DNA of 38,490 nt from Bacteroidales bacterium (lineage in GTDB: Bacteria > Bacteroidota > Bacteroidia > Bacteroidales > VadinHA17). Location of the stretch: NCBI GenBank assembly GCA_025454755.1, contig JALONV010000016.1, positions 1 through 38,490 of the forward strand, read 5' to 3'. Below, one piece after another: positions 8,594 to 16,669 of this stretch. The translations under genes and the position numbers were made by a program. Position 1 is the first letter of the stretch. Each line of letters begins with the position of its first letter. The notes under the pieces were generated by a model that was given only the letters and a program-made list of their open reading frames with translations, had not been told where the DNA came from and searched no databases.

Positions 8594-9255
8594 TTCCTCA
8601 GTTTTCCGTTTTCCAGTTTGTAATGGTTTGACATCTTGCCTGCAAGATCATTTGAATGAGTAGCAACGATAAGAGTTATTCCAAGATCAATGTTCAATTC
8701 AGTCAGAAGTGTTCCAAGAAGGCTGGCATTTCTGCTGTCAAGTGATCCTGTCGGTTCATCTGCAAGAAGTATGTCGGGTTTATTGACAAGTGCACGCACC
8801 AGAGTCACGCGCTGAGCTTCGCCACCTGAGATCTGAAAAGGATACTTTCCTGAGAGCGCAGTGATGCCTGTCTTTCCCAATAATATAAGAGCATGTTTCT
8901 CAGCAGCATCGAACTGCTCTTCAGTGATTCTCCAGGCAGATAGTGGAAGTAAAATGTTTTCCCTGACTGTCAGGTGCGGAAGCAGGAGATGATCCTGAAA
9001 TATAAATCCAATATTCCTGTTCCTGTATAAGGCGGATTCATCAGGTGTCATACTCAGAATTGATCTGTCCCTGAAAAATACTTCACCGGAATCCGGCCGG
9101 TCAAGAGATCCGATTATATTCAGAAGTGTTGTTTTACCAGATCCTGAGGGTCCGGTTATGGATATAGAATTACCCTGTTCAATTTTCAGTGAGAGCCCAT
9201 CGAGAACCAGGCCTCGTTGAATGAATGATTTGAAAATGTTCTCCAGTCTGAGCAT
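8590..9255 (-). CDS. LolD/MacB-like ABC transporter ATP-binding protein
   Basis: The 221-residue ATPase is complete: Walker A GPSGSGKT at residues 35-42, Q-loop Gln87 in IFQDHLLLPHLTV, signature ISGGEAQR at 142-149, Walker B ILLADEPTGSLD from 162, and the switch His200 in VATHSND. The IFQ..LLPHLTV..N pattern and the LADEPTGSLD form are characteristic of the LolD/MacB/FtsE group that partners FtsX-like permeases. The signature has Glu where the consensus has Gln, a common variant. It would energise the 1093-residue permease encoded directly downstream with a 4-base overlap. The upstream glycosyltransferase gene ends 20 bases before. Confidence 0.95.
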   Translation of the reverse strand: MLRLENIFKSFIQRGLVLDGLSLKIEQGNSISITGPSGSGKTTLLNIIGSLDRPDSGEVFFRDRSILSMTPDESALYRNRNIGFIFQDHLLLPHLTVRENILLPLSAWRITEEQFDAAEKHALILLGKTGITALSGKYPFQISGGEAQRVTLVRALVNKPDILLADEPTGSLDSRNASLLGTLLTELNIDLGITLIVATHSNDLAGKMSNHYKLENGKLRN

Positions 9256-9274
9256 TTATAATTCCGGGTTTCAG

Positions 9275-10561
9275 TTATTTTCTATTATAGATTTCTGAGA
9301 GAGCAATCGACATCTTTTCCAGTGAAAGCTTTGATCTTACATTCTTGCTGCCTGCATCACCAAACTCTTTCTGCATGGATGGATCAATCAGCAGCCTGAC
9401 AAGCGATTTCACAAGCTCTTCTTTATTATCAGGTGAATAAACTATTCCTCCGGATGTCATTCCCAGAATCTCCGGGAAAGCTCCGGTCGCCGGTTGAACA
9501 ACAGGGATACCTGCACCATTAGCCTCAAGGATGTAGAGACCGTAGCCGTCATATTTTCTGACAGGCACGCTGATTACATTTACATTTCTAAAAAACTCCA
9601 TCTTCTTGTTTCCCAGGAACTCAGGATAGATCCTTACGCTCTTCTGAAATCCTTTTTCCCTGAATTTCTTTATCTGGTCCGAAATAAATGGCTTATCGTC
9701 GCCGGTGAATCCACCGCATACATGAAGTGACAGGTCAGGTACCAGATTGTTCGACTTTATTTCGAGGAAGGCATCTGCCAGCTTGTCAAATCCATTGTGT
9801 GAATTAACCCGGCAGAAATAACCGAGTGAAGGATTAGCAGGCATTGTTTTATCATGAATAGTATTCTCAGGATCGAATCCAAGGGGTACCACATGGACAT
9901 TTTCTCCGCTCAATCCTGTCTTCTTTTTAAAAAGTTCCTTGCTGTATGAACTGGGTGTAATGAAATCGTCGACATGCACGGCTTCCTTTGCAATAATTGA
10001 CCATGCTTTGCTCTGGTATGGCTCAGCCATGTCATCAATCCAGTCGTCTTCATTTAGAAGAGAACATACTATTTTAATATCCATCCTCTTTTTTATCTGA
10101 CGCGCAAGACCCAGAATAAGAGCATTTGAAAGGTGTATTACATCAGGTTTGTCGTCTTGCAACAGGTATCTCACCAGCCTGTCGACCTCATGACTCCGGA
10201 ATGCATTGTCTCCTTCGATCATGTTCAGAGTAAGATCCTCATAGCCTTCAGTCCTGGTTGCTCCGGCCTGCCGTGCTGCGAGCTTCAGCAATGGATTCGA
10301 ATCAACAAGTTTGTCCATAAATGCCGGCATATTCCTGAATATCCTCACCTTCTCTCTCAGGTACATGGAAATGGCTCCAAAAAATACTTCCTTTTCGAAT
10401 CCCTCCCTGATGTATGCCTTATCAGGCGGAAGATAAAGAGGTATTGGTTTTGCAATAACTCCCCGCACCTTGCGGATTGCCCTGACGTAAAGCATATCGC
10501 GGTAACAATTGCCGCAGTAAAAAGATCCTCCCGATCCTGTTATCAGATAAACAATCTTCAT
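9275..10561 (-). CDS. GT4-type glycosyltransferase with N-terminal CGNC motif
   Basis: The 428-residue cytoplasmic protein has the GT-B fold pattern of family GT4. It starts MKIVYLITGSGGSFYCGNCY, and the CGNCxRD segment (Cys16, Cys19) marks a subfamily known from Bacteroidota and Planctomycetes. The donor-site end of the fold is DGYGLYILEANGAGIPVV, where Asp338 and Glu346 form the usual acidic-x7-Glu pair with Asp replacing the first Glu. The protein transfers a sugar from a nucleotide donor; acceptor and linkage are unknown. Its start lies 1 base from the stop of the secreted propeller gene and it is followed after 19 bases by the ABC ATPase gene, so it is an integral operon member. It may glycosylate the lipid or protein that the ABC system handles, which is inference. 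Confidence 0.88.
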   Translation of the reverse strand: MKIVYLITGSGGSFYCGNCYRDMLYVRAIRKVRGVIAKPIPLYLPPDKAYIREGFEKEVFFGAISMYLREKVRIFRNMPAFMDKLVDSNPLLKLAARQAGATRTEGYEDLTLNMIEGDNAFRSHEVDRLVRYLLQDDKPDVIHLSNALILGLARQIKKRMDIKIVCSLLNEDDWIDDMAEPYQSKAWSIIAKEAVHVDDFITPSSYSKELFKKKTGLSGENVHVVPLGFDPENTIHDKTMPANPSLGYFCRVNSHNGFDKLADAFLEIKSNNLVPDLSLHVCGGFTGDDKPFISDQIKKFREKGFQKSVRIYPEFLGNKKMEFFRNVNVISVPVRKYDGYGLYILEANGAGIPVVQPATGAFPEILGMTSGGIVYSPDNKEELVKSLVRLLIDPSMQKEFGDAGSKNVRSKLSLEKMSIALSEIYNRK

Positions 10562-10562
10562 T

Positions 10563-11672
10563 TTATTTATTTCCGAACGCCAATAATCTTCCGTCGTCAG
10601 TCAGAAAATAAAACCTCTCTCCGGTTACAGCAGGGGAACTGCTTATCGGTGCACCTGCATTGAAGCTCCATAACTTTCTGCCATCAGTGCGATTCAGCAG
10701 ATAAATATTGCCATCCATGCTTCCGAATAACACACCTGAAGGAGATATGACTGCAGACCCCGTAATCCTTCCGTTTGTCCTGAACTTCCACAACTGTTTT
10801 CCGGTTGAGGCATTATAGCAGTAAAGGTACTTATCCTCATTGCCGATTACAACATGGTTATTGTCAGCAGCGGGGATTCCAAGAATGGATCCTGAGCTCT
10901 GGCCGGCCGGAACTTTCCAAACCACCTTCCGGCCGACAATATCCAGGCAGTAAAAATTTCCATCGTAGTCGCCAAAATACGCTTTCTGGTTAAAGAAGGC
11001 AGGAGAGGCCGCAATGTAGATACCTATATTAATTGTATCCCTCTCCTTGCCCGTCAGTGGATCTGTTATCCTGATTATTCCGTCACAGCCTCCAAACACA
11101 ATTCTGTTAGTGGACACGGCTGGAGTACCGTTTATATAATTCCCGGTTTCCAGCTTCCAGAGCAGTTTTCCTGAAACCGGGTCAACACAATGCAGGAAAT
11201 AATCATAACTACCGAAGATGATACCGGTTTTTTTTCCTGAATTCCAGATATTGGCCGATCCTACAATCTGGTTATCAGAAGAATAAGACCAGGCAGGCTT
11301 TCCTGTTATTTTATTAACAGCAACCATGGTTCCTCCGGAATTGCCAACAATAACATAACCTGAGTAAACAACAGGAGGTGCTTCAATTGCACTTCCCGAT
11401 TCGTATTTCCATTTTATCTTTCCGTCAGTCCCGGCAGCAAACAGCGTTCCTTTATCGTTGCCGAAAAATATCAGCCCATCACTGATTACAGGTGAGGATT
11501 TTGTGGCTGTTCCCGTAGCCAAACTCCAGATAAGCTTCTGTCCTGGTGGTATCTCATGGTCTACCCGACCGCATAAATCAGCTGATCCCCTGAACAGATG
11601 CCAGTTATCGCTCTGTCCATGAAGATTTCCTGTAATGGCGGAAAATGTTAATATTATGATGAGATTTTTCAT
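10563..11672 (-). CDS. Secreted PQQ-like beta-propeller repeat protein
   Basis: The 369-residue protein has an N-terminal signal peptide ending LHGQ at about residue 20, followed by a propeller of about eight blades. Each blade carries a turn of the type DxxTGKxLWK, for example DPVSGKLLWK, NASTGKQLWK and NRTDGRKLWS. The first segment, NWHLFRGSADLCGRVDH, is the N-terminal strand common to this BamB-like family. I see no catalytic Asp/Asn set or Ca2+ site of true quinoprotein dehydrogenases, so cofactor binding is not supported. It probably acts as a periplasmic interaction platform. It is encoded 1 base after the membrane-anchored propeller of the same fold and 1 base before the glycosyltransferase. 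Confidence 0.88.
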   Translation of the reverse strand: MKNLIIILTFSAITGNLHGQSDNWHLFRGSADLCGRVDHEIPPGQKLIWSLATGTATKSSPVISDGLIFFGNDKGTLFAAGTDGKIKWKYESGSAIEAPPVVYSGYVIVGNSGGTMVAVNKITGKPAWSYSSDNQIVGSANIWNSGKKTGIIFGSYDYFLHCVDPVSGKLLWKLETGNYINGTPAVSTNRIVFGGCDGIIRITDPLTGKERDTINIGIYIAASPAFFNQKAYFGDYDGNFYCLDIVGRKVVWKVPAGQSSGSILGIPAADNNHVVIGNEDKYLYCYNASTGKQLWKFRTNGRITGSAVISPSGVLFGSMDGNIYLLNRTDGRKLWSFNAGAPISSSPAVTGERFYFLTDDGRLLAFGNK

Positions 11673-11673
11673 C

Positions 11674-13368
11674 TCAGCGGGCTCCGATACAATAAAGGTT
11701 GTTTTTACTTCTTATATATATTTTCTTTTCCGAAAAAGCCGGTGTGCAGTCACTGTTTTCCCCGACCGGGCAGGATGAGATAACCTTCAATTCTTTGTCG
11801 GCTTCGACAATGTGCATAGTACCGCTTCGGCCAAGAAACCATACTTTGCCGTCACATATTATCGGTGATGCATAAAAAGTATCGTCAAAATAATGAGTCC
11901 ATAATGTGTCTCCCGTTTCGGAATTATAGCACGCCACATCACCATAACCTGTGGCAATAAACAGATATTCATCGGTAGCGACCGGACTCGCAACATCAGG
12001 TGTATAGCTGTTATCTTCCCAGACCTTAGATCCGGTCTTCCCTGGTTTAAGTGCAATGACATTGTAATAATCGGTTGCTGTGAAAACCATTTTACTGTTC
12101 ACTGCAACTGAAGGTGCAACATCTCCGGAAACTCCGGGCAGACTCCACAGCTCCTTACCTGTTACGGGATCATATGCGGATACATTCGGATTTCCATTTA
12201 TGAGAACCAGCGGTTCTCCGTTAAAAGATGCAAGAACAGGTGAGGAATTCACAATGCGCCCATCCCTCGGAGTTTCCCATTTCAACTCTCCTGTTTCGGT
12301 GTCGTATCCGGTAATGGTCAGTTTTTCCTGGCTGTCATACTGGACAATCAGTTTATTATCATAAATCACCAGTGATGCGGAATAGCCATAGATGGTTTGC
12401 GGTGTACCTAAATTCTTAGCCCATTTAAGTTTCCCGTCATGAGAGTAGCCTACAAGGTTCCCGTTTCCGAAAATTGCATATACTCCGCTTTCGGAAACTG
12501 CAGCAGTTGGTACAGCCATTCCGGCTTCAGCATCCGATTCAGGAACATCCTCAGAAGATTCCTCAAAATCTGATCCTGATCCTGTCCAGAGTATGCTGCC
12601 TGTGTTCTTGTCAATACAATATATTTCAAGATTGCTGCCTTCAGCACCCGTAAGATACAGGTTGCTGCCCCATATCACAGGTGAGTTCTTGCCAGGTTTC
12701 GGGACGGGTATTTTCCATTTTATGTTTTTCCCCTCAGTACCGTTCCATTCTGTGGGGAAGCCCTTGCCGCCTGCAATGCCCCGACTGCCTTCTCCCCTGA
12801 AAAAAGGATAGTTTACATCACCGGGCGTATAAAATATGGTCGACACGGAAACACCTGCATTAATTTTACTGCCTTTTGATTCTGTCGCCGAAGATGGAAG
12901 TTCTGTTCTCAGAATAAATGATGATATGATTGCTACAACAACGAGTGCCCCGGAGGAAATTAAGATGTATCGATGGTTCCTGGTTCTTTCCAGGTCAATG
13001 TCCGGTCTGTCGGATCGCAGTGAGCGTAACGGTTTCCCGCTTCCGTCCACAAGCCTCTGGAAGAATATAAAAATTATGGCCCCTCCAAGCAGCAGATATG
13101 AACCCGTCTCAAGCTGCCACCTGGATGAAAAATAGGCTTTCCTGGCCATCAGATCCATTGCCCTTACCTGATCAGCTTTAGCCGCATCATCGGGACTTGA
13201 ATCAAATTGCTCTATTACCGATTGCAGGGCCTTATTACCTAGCGGGTTGATGGTTTTGAGCTGAACAAGACTGAAGATCATGGTGATGGCTATCACAAGG
13301 GTAAAGACTCCCGATGCCATGCTGATTCCCCTGAAAATGCTGATTTCTTTTTCTGTGAACTTCATCAT
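11674..13368 (-). CDS. Membrane-anchored PQQ-like beta-propeller protein
   Basis: The 564-residue protein has three N-terminal membrane helices (about residues 15-38, 84-106 and 132-152) and then an extracytoplasmic propeller from about residue 185. The propeller begins YPFFRGEGSRGIAGGKGFP, the N-terminal strand typical of PQQ-like/BamB-like propellers, and has recurring turns such as DKNTGSILWT, DTETGELKWE, DPVTGKELWS and NSETGDTLWT. It is therefore a propeller held at the outer face of the inner membrane. Its ATG at 13368 directly follows the last base of the polyferredoxin stop, and its own stop is 1 base from the next propeller gene. It could dock the ferredoxin or the permease; no enzymatic role can be read from the sequence. 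Confidence 0.87.
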   Translation of the reverse strand: MMKFTEKEISIFRGISMASGVFTLVIAITMIFSLVQLKTINPLGNKALQSVIEQFDSSPDDAAKADQVRAMDLMARKAYFSSRWQLETGSYLLLGGAIIFIFFQRLVDGSGKPLRSLRSDRPDIDLERTRNHRYILISSGALVVVAIISSFILRTELPSSATESKGSKINAGVSVSTIFYTPGDVNYPFFRGEGSRGIAGGKGFPTEWNGTEGKNIKWKIPVPKPGKNSPVIWGSNLYLTGAEGSNLEIYCIDKNTGSILWTGSGSDFEESSEDVPESDAEAGMAVPTAAVSESGVYAIFGNGNLVGYSHDGKLKWAKNLGTPQTIYGYSASLVIYDNKLIVQYDSQEKLTITGYDTETGELKWETPRDGRIVNSSPVLASFNGEPLVLINGNPNVSAYDPVTGKELWSLPGVSGDVAPSVAVNSKMVFTATDYYNVIALKPGKTGSKVWEDNSYTPDVASPVATDEYLFIATGYGDVACYNSETGDTLWTHYFDDTFYASPIICDGKVWFLGRSGTMHIVEADKELKVISSCPVGENSDCTPAFSEKKIYIRSKNNLYCIGAR

Positions 13369-14649
13369 CTACGTATTTAACTTAACAGGACAATACCGGA
13401 AGCATTTTCCGCAACTGTAACATCTACCGCGATCAGGTTCATAATCTGTCCTGATCTTTCTTATCGTCAGACGAAACATACTGATGCCAAGCGATAATCC
13501 AAGAAATATGCCAATCCACGGAGCTCCTTTTTTAAACCTCCCGATAATGAGCTGCTCTTCGTCATACAGCTCTTTTTCACTTTTTCCCGATTCAAAGTAG
13601 GCGACAGCTGCTTTTGATACTGCTTTGATTCCGCTTTCTTTTTCAAGCCTTATCTCCCTGGCAAGTTTTACGTCATCATTGACAATTGCAAGGGAAGGAG
13701 CAAGGTTGTAGAAGATAACGGCCAGGGAGGCTGCCATTACAGGGATTAACAGGAAGTAGAGAACGGATTCCTTCCACGATCTCTTCGGCCTTTTTTTAGC
13801 CGGATCAGGATCTGACTGAAGAATTGCATCATAAGGACATCCTGATTCGCATAACCGGCAATTTCTGCATTCTGCCGGAGTTATGGTCAGGTGTCGGACA
13901 GAAAAGCGGGAAAAAATGTTCTGAAGAACCCCATAGGGGCAGATGTATCTGCAATATGGCCGGTTAACAAAGATTCCGGTAACCAGAAGAAGTGATCCAA
14001 AGATAACCATTGTGTAGGGAGCATCTATCCTGAAGATCCCTACGAATGGATCATAACGGCATATGAGGAACTGGCTCTTGGTTGCAGCAAAAAGTATAGC
14101 AAGGACAAGGTAGACAAATGGTATCGCAGAAAGAATCCCTTCAACTTTCCTTGGTACCTTTACCTGCCTGAATCCTGTGAGTTCCTGAATGGCACCCAGA
14201 GGACAAACACCTGCGCAGAAAACCCTTCCTGAAAGTAAGGCAAATAACAGGGGTATAGCAAAGAACAGGAGCGCTGAAAAGGGCATTGAATAATCATCAT
14301 TGAAGAGTGCCAGCGATACATTCTGAATTGATCCTATGGCGCATATGCAACCCTGCCTGTAAAAGCCAAAATAAGCAAGGGAAAAAACTGATAACCATAT
14401 GAGTCCCTGGCGTGATCTTTTCTTCAAGGCAAGCCAGGAAGCAGCACTCAGAGCAAGGACGAGGACAGCTGCATCCATGTATTCCCACAAAGGCCCGCGC
14501 TGATACTGGAACTGATGTTCAGGGAATGTGTAACCTCCCTCGAATTCAGGCCTGGGAAACCTTTGCTCCTGGGCTTTGGTGACAGTATGCCAGACCAGCA
14601 TTATTGCCAGAACAAGGTACGGGATATATTTCTTGAGTGTTATCTTCAT
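13369..14649 (-). CDS. NapH/NosR/CcoG-like membrane polyferredoxin
   Basis: The 426-residue membrane protein has about seven helices. Two CxxxCP motifs follow membrane segments, CAGVCP (Cys145, Cys149) and CRYICP (Cys233, Cys237), as in NapH, NosR and CcoG. Two ferredoxin-type 4Fe-4S motifs are present: CRNCRLCESGCP (Cys261, 264, 267, 271) and CYSCGKCFRYCP at the extreme C-terminus (Cys410, 413, 416, 420). A further CIC (Cys101, Cys103) sits near a helix end. Unusually, about 140 residues with two more helices separate the two cluster motifs. In the known family members this fold takes electrons from menaquinol and passes them across the membrane. The gene is 2 bases after the Tat-ferredoxin gene, the same pairing as napG-napH. 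No reductase is encoded in the operon. Confidence 0.88.
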   Translation of the reverse strand: MKITLKKYIPYLVLAIMLVWHTVTKAQEQRFPRPEFEGGYTFPEHQFQYQRGPLWEYMDAAVLVLALSAASWLALKKRSRQGLIWLSVFSLAYFGFYRQGCICAIGSIQNVSLALFNDDYSMPFSALLFFAIPLLFALLSGRVFCAGVCPLGAIQELTGFRQVKVPRKVEGILSAIPFVYLVLAILFAATKSQFLICRYDPFVGIFRIDAPYTMVIFGSLLLVTGIFVNRPYCRYICPYGVLQNIFSRFSVRHLTITPAECRNCRLCESGCPYDAILQSDPDPAKKRPKRSWKESVLYFLLIPVMAASLAVIFYNLAPSLAIVNDDVKLAREIRLEKESGIKAVSKAAVAYFESGKSEKELYDEEQLIIGRFKKGAPWIGIFLGLSLGISMFRLTIRKIRTDYEPDRGRCYSCGKCFRYCPVKLNT

Positions 14650-14651
14650 TG

Positions 14652-15290
14652 TTAACTCCCCGGCAATCTATTGTTTTTAAATCTTGCCTGTGTCAGGTTA
14701 TGCCGTGGGAGAGGTTCCTTAGGCTCTTTTTTCAGTTCCTTCCTTAAATATGGTTCTTCGGCTGGCACCCTGATTACTGCATCTGAAGGACAAATACGTG
14801 CTATAGCACATTGATTGCAATTGACGCAAAGATTATGCATTATCTGCAGATAGAGTGAGCCATTCCCAAAGTCGGCACATCCTTTTACACATTTTGAACA
14901 ACCATCACATAGCTTTTCATTAATGGAATATTCGAAATATGGTTCCTCCACAAAAATTCTTTTTATTGCACCTGTCGGACATAACTGATCCTCAGCAGCT
15001 GTGCTGAATTTCTTTGCACCCTGCCTCAGGAATCCCGGACAGAAATCGCAGTAACCGCACATCGGGTAAGCATTCGTGCATTTTACTGCTGAAGGTGTCA
15101 TCACACAGGCTGTCTTACACTGTTCACAGCTTGTGCATTTATAAGGATCAATCTGCCACACGTATCCTTTTACATCCATTTTCTTGGCCAGAATTACGGG
15201 TAGAGAAAGAACCGGAACTGCTATTATCAGTTTTCCGGCACTCCTTACAAACTCACGTCTTGTTCCTTTCCTGTTTCCGTCTTTTTCCAT
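14652..15290 (-). CDS. Tat-exported multi-cluster ferredoxin, NapG-like
   Basis: From the ATG at 15290 the protein has 212 residues. It starts with a twin-arginine signal TRREFVRSAG (Arg11-Arg12) and a hydrophobic stretch ending in VILA, so it is exported folded with its clusters. Cys groups for up to four 4Fe-4S clusters are present: Cys52/55/58/62, Cys71/78/81/84, Cys128/131/134/138 and Cys155/158/161/167, with an extra Cys104. The third position of the last group is spaced CAIARICP rather than the normal CxxxCP. This is the NapG/DMSO-reductase-B layout. The start at 15290 is preferred over 15317 because it leaves 2 bases after the upstream stop instead of a 25-base overlap and places the Tat motif normally. 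It should accept electrons from the membrane polyferredoxin encoded next. Confidence 0.88.
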   Translation of the reverse strand: MEKDGNRKGTRREFVRSAGKLIIAVPVLSLPVILAKKMDVKGYVWQIDPYKCTSCEQCKTACVMTPSAVKCTNAYPMCGYCDFCPGFLRQGAKKFSTAAEDQLCPTGAIKRIFVEEPYFEYSINEKLCDGCSKCVKGCADFGNGSLYLQIMHNLCVNCNQCAIARICPSDAVIRVPAEEPYLRKELKKEPKEPLPRHNLTQARFKNNRLPGS

Positions 15291-15292
15291 CT

Positions 15293-15475
15293 TTATCTTG
15301 ACAGATATATTGAACAATCATCTTCACTCTTGCAGATCCCCTTGCCAGGACATGATGAACAGTCGGAACCGTTCACAATCCTGCTTCCGGTAATGGCAGC
15401 AATAGTCACCAGCAGGCCAAACAGCAGGAAACGAATCAACTTTTTAATAAATGCACTTCTGTCCATATAACTCAA
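15293..15475 (-). CDS. Small Cys-rich single-pass membrane protein, unknown function
   Basis: This 60-residue protein has a basic N-terminus, one hydrophobic helix (about residues 15-33) and a short tail containing four Cys in CSSCPGKGICKSEDDC (Cys39, 42, 48, 54). The tail would face the periplasm if the positive-inside rule holds. I do not recognise the family. Its start overlaps the stop of the NHL-like gene as ATGA (15472-15475), and its own stop is 2 bases before the ferredoxin ATG, so it is very likely translated. The four Cys could bind a metal or an iron-sulfur cluster, or form disulfides; nothing seen decides among these. Confidence 0.75.
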   Translation of the reverse strand: MSYMDRSAFIKKLIRFLLFGLLVTIAAITGSRIVNGSDCSSCPGKGICKSEDDCSIYLSR

Positions 15476-16398
15476 TCTTTTTTCTTAAACACATACAGTT
15501 TAGAATCAGCGGGATTAGCCCCGTAAATAACTTTGCCGTCGACGGAAGCGATATCAAGTGGGAGCGGCGGTACAAAACTATTAACAGAAGAGACGAATTC
15601 TATAAATCCGCCTTTATCACTGATTACCTTGATCCTGTTTATTCCTTTCTCTGCGGTCACAAATCCTCTCTCCATCGGTGTAAAATGTGCCGGATTGCAA
15701 CAACCGCAGAAAGCATCCGGCTCACTGCCTGATGTTCCGAAAGAATCCAGTATTTTTCCGTCAAAATTCCTTTTCTCAATTCTTTTGTTGCCTGTATTTG
15801 CGACATAAACCGTATTATTACCACCAAGAACAACATCAAAATACAAGCTTGGAATAGTAAACGGATCGGTTGATTTTCCTATCAGCGATTTTACCTGTCC
15901 CTGCTTGTCGAGAATAAAAACAGACTTGTTAACTGCATCGGCAAATGCCACATTCTTTTCATCCGAAGAAAGGGACGTTATTACCGCATTGCTTTCAAAA
16001 GGACCCCATTCTTCTTTCTTTTCACCAGCTATATTCAGTAAGAGTATAATCCCGTTTGCAGCAGCATAGATATTTTGTCCTGATGCAGAAAGAGCAGTAA
16101 CAGGCATTCCGGTTTTATACTCCCAAAGCAGCTTAAAATCAGGATCATAACATGTTATAAACGATTCACCTCCAAGAAGGATATCTCCTTTGCCTGTAAT
16201 GGCGACCGAACTTAACTGCCCTTTCCCCGGATCAAATACCATGGAAACAAACCACCGGTCATCAATTCCTGTCAAAGCGGCGGGTGAGGCCGGAGCAGTT
16301 ATTTTCTCTTCTTTCAGTGCTACATCAACTACGATATATGAAATGAAGACCATCAGAAGGATAATAATTGTTACAGTTGACCATTTTCTGTTCATCAC
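15472..16398 (-). CDS. Membrane-anchored NHL-like propeller with CGCCNP motif
   Basis: The 308-residue protein has an N-terminal signal anchor (residues about 8-27) and an extracytoplasmic repeat domain. The repeats look like NHL/6-bladed propeller strands, for example VYVANTGNKRIEKRNFDGK. A striking CGCCNPAHF segment lies at residues 231-239, where three Cys sit in four positions inside the propeller. Similar GCCNP segments occur, as far as I recall, in some NHL proteins next to iron-sulfur proteins; whether it binds metal is unknown. It is the first intact gene of the operon, coupled by ATGA to the small Cys-rich protein. An adjacent ATG codon at 16395 is an equally possible start. Confidence 0.82.
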   Translation of the reverse strand: MMNRKWSTVTIIILLMVFISYIVVDVALKEEKITAPASPAALTGIDDRWFVSMVFDPGKGQLSSVAITGKGDILLGGESFITCYDPDFKLLWEYKTGMPVTALSASGQNIYAAANGIILLLNIAGEKKEEWGPFESNAVITSLSSDEKNVAFADAVNKSVFILDKQGQVKSLIGKSTDPFTIPSLYFDVVLGGNNTVYVANTGNKRIEKRNFDGKILDSFGTSGSEPDAFCGCCNPAHFTPMERGFVTAEKGINRIKVISDKGGFIEFVSSVNSFVPPLPLDIASVDGKVIYGANPADSKLYVFKKKD

Positions 16399-16479
16399 TC
16401 AGTTTTTTTATCAACGTCTAAGCATATCATTTTATGTGCATCTCTGAGAATAATATGTTTTCCTGCAGGCGCCATCGGG

Positions 16480-16669
16480 GCCCATTCCGATCCCGTCGGT
16501 CTCCCACAAAAGTGATGGTCCCTATGCAGGACAGGATCTCAGCAATCCGGTTTCATTATATATTCCTGTTCTGCCTGTTCCTTGCCAACCATACTGTTGT
16601 CCGAATAAATTTCCGTTGATAGAAACCAGAAGAACTGCAAAAATGATCTTTATAAAAACATCTTTTCAT
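16480..16669 (-). pseudogene. Relic of a secreted PQQ-like propeller (N-terminus only)
   Basis: On the minus strand the ATG at 16669 opens a signal peptide whose frame is broken in a run of five T a few codons later. Removing one T restores a hydrophobic stretch ending LFGQQ. The same frame then reads GWQGTGRTGIYNETGLLRS, CPA, a TAG at 16524-16522, and GPSLLWETDGIGMG. This matches the conserved N-terminus of PQQ-like propellers, where Trp normally stands at the Cys. So there is a frameshift, a lost Trp, an in-frame stop and no propeller after about 60 residues. It lies 81 bases upstream of the operon that encodes two intact proteins of the same fold, and probably once belonged to it. Confidence 0.7.

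Noticed and set aside
10133-10663. 176-codon plus-strand ORF spanning the glycosyltransferase and propeller genes
   Set aside because: Crosses two real genes on the other strand and has no plausible domain.
10563-13368. PQQ-dependent dehydrogenases
   Set aside because: The proteins are propellers with BamB-like turns, and I see no catalytic Asp/Asn or calcium-site pattern of quinoprotein dehydrogenases.
13369-15290. Nitrous-oxide or nitrate reductase locus
   Set aside because: NapG/NapH/NosR-like proteins are present but there is no napA, nosZ, nosL or nosD gene in the window.
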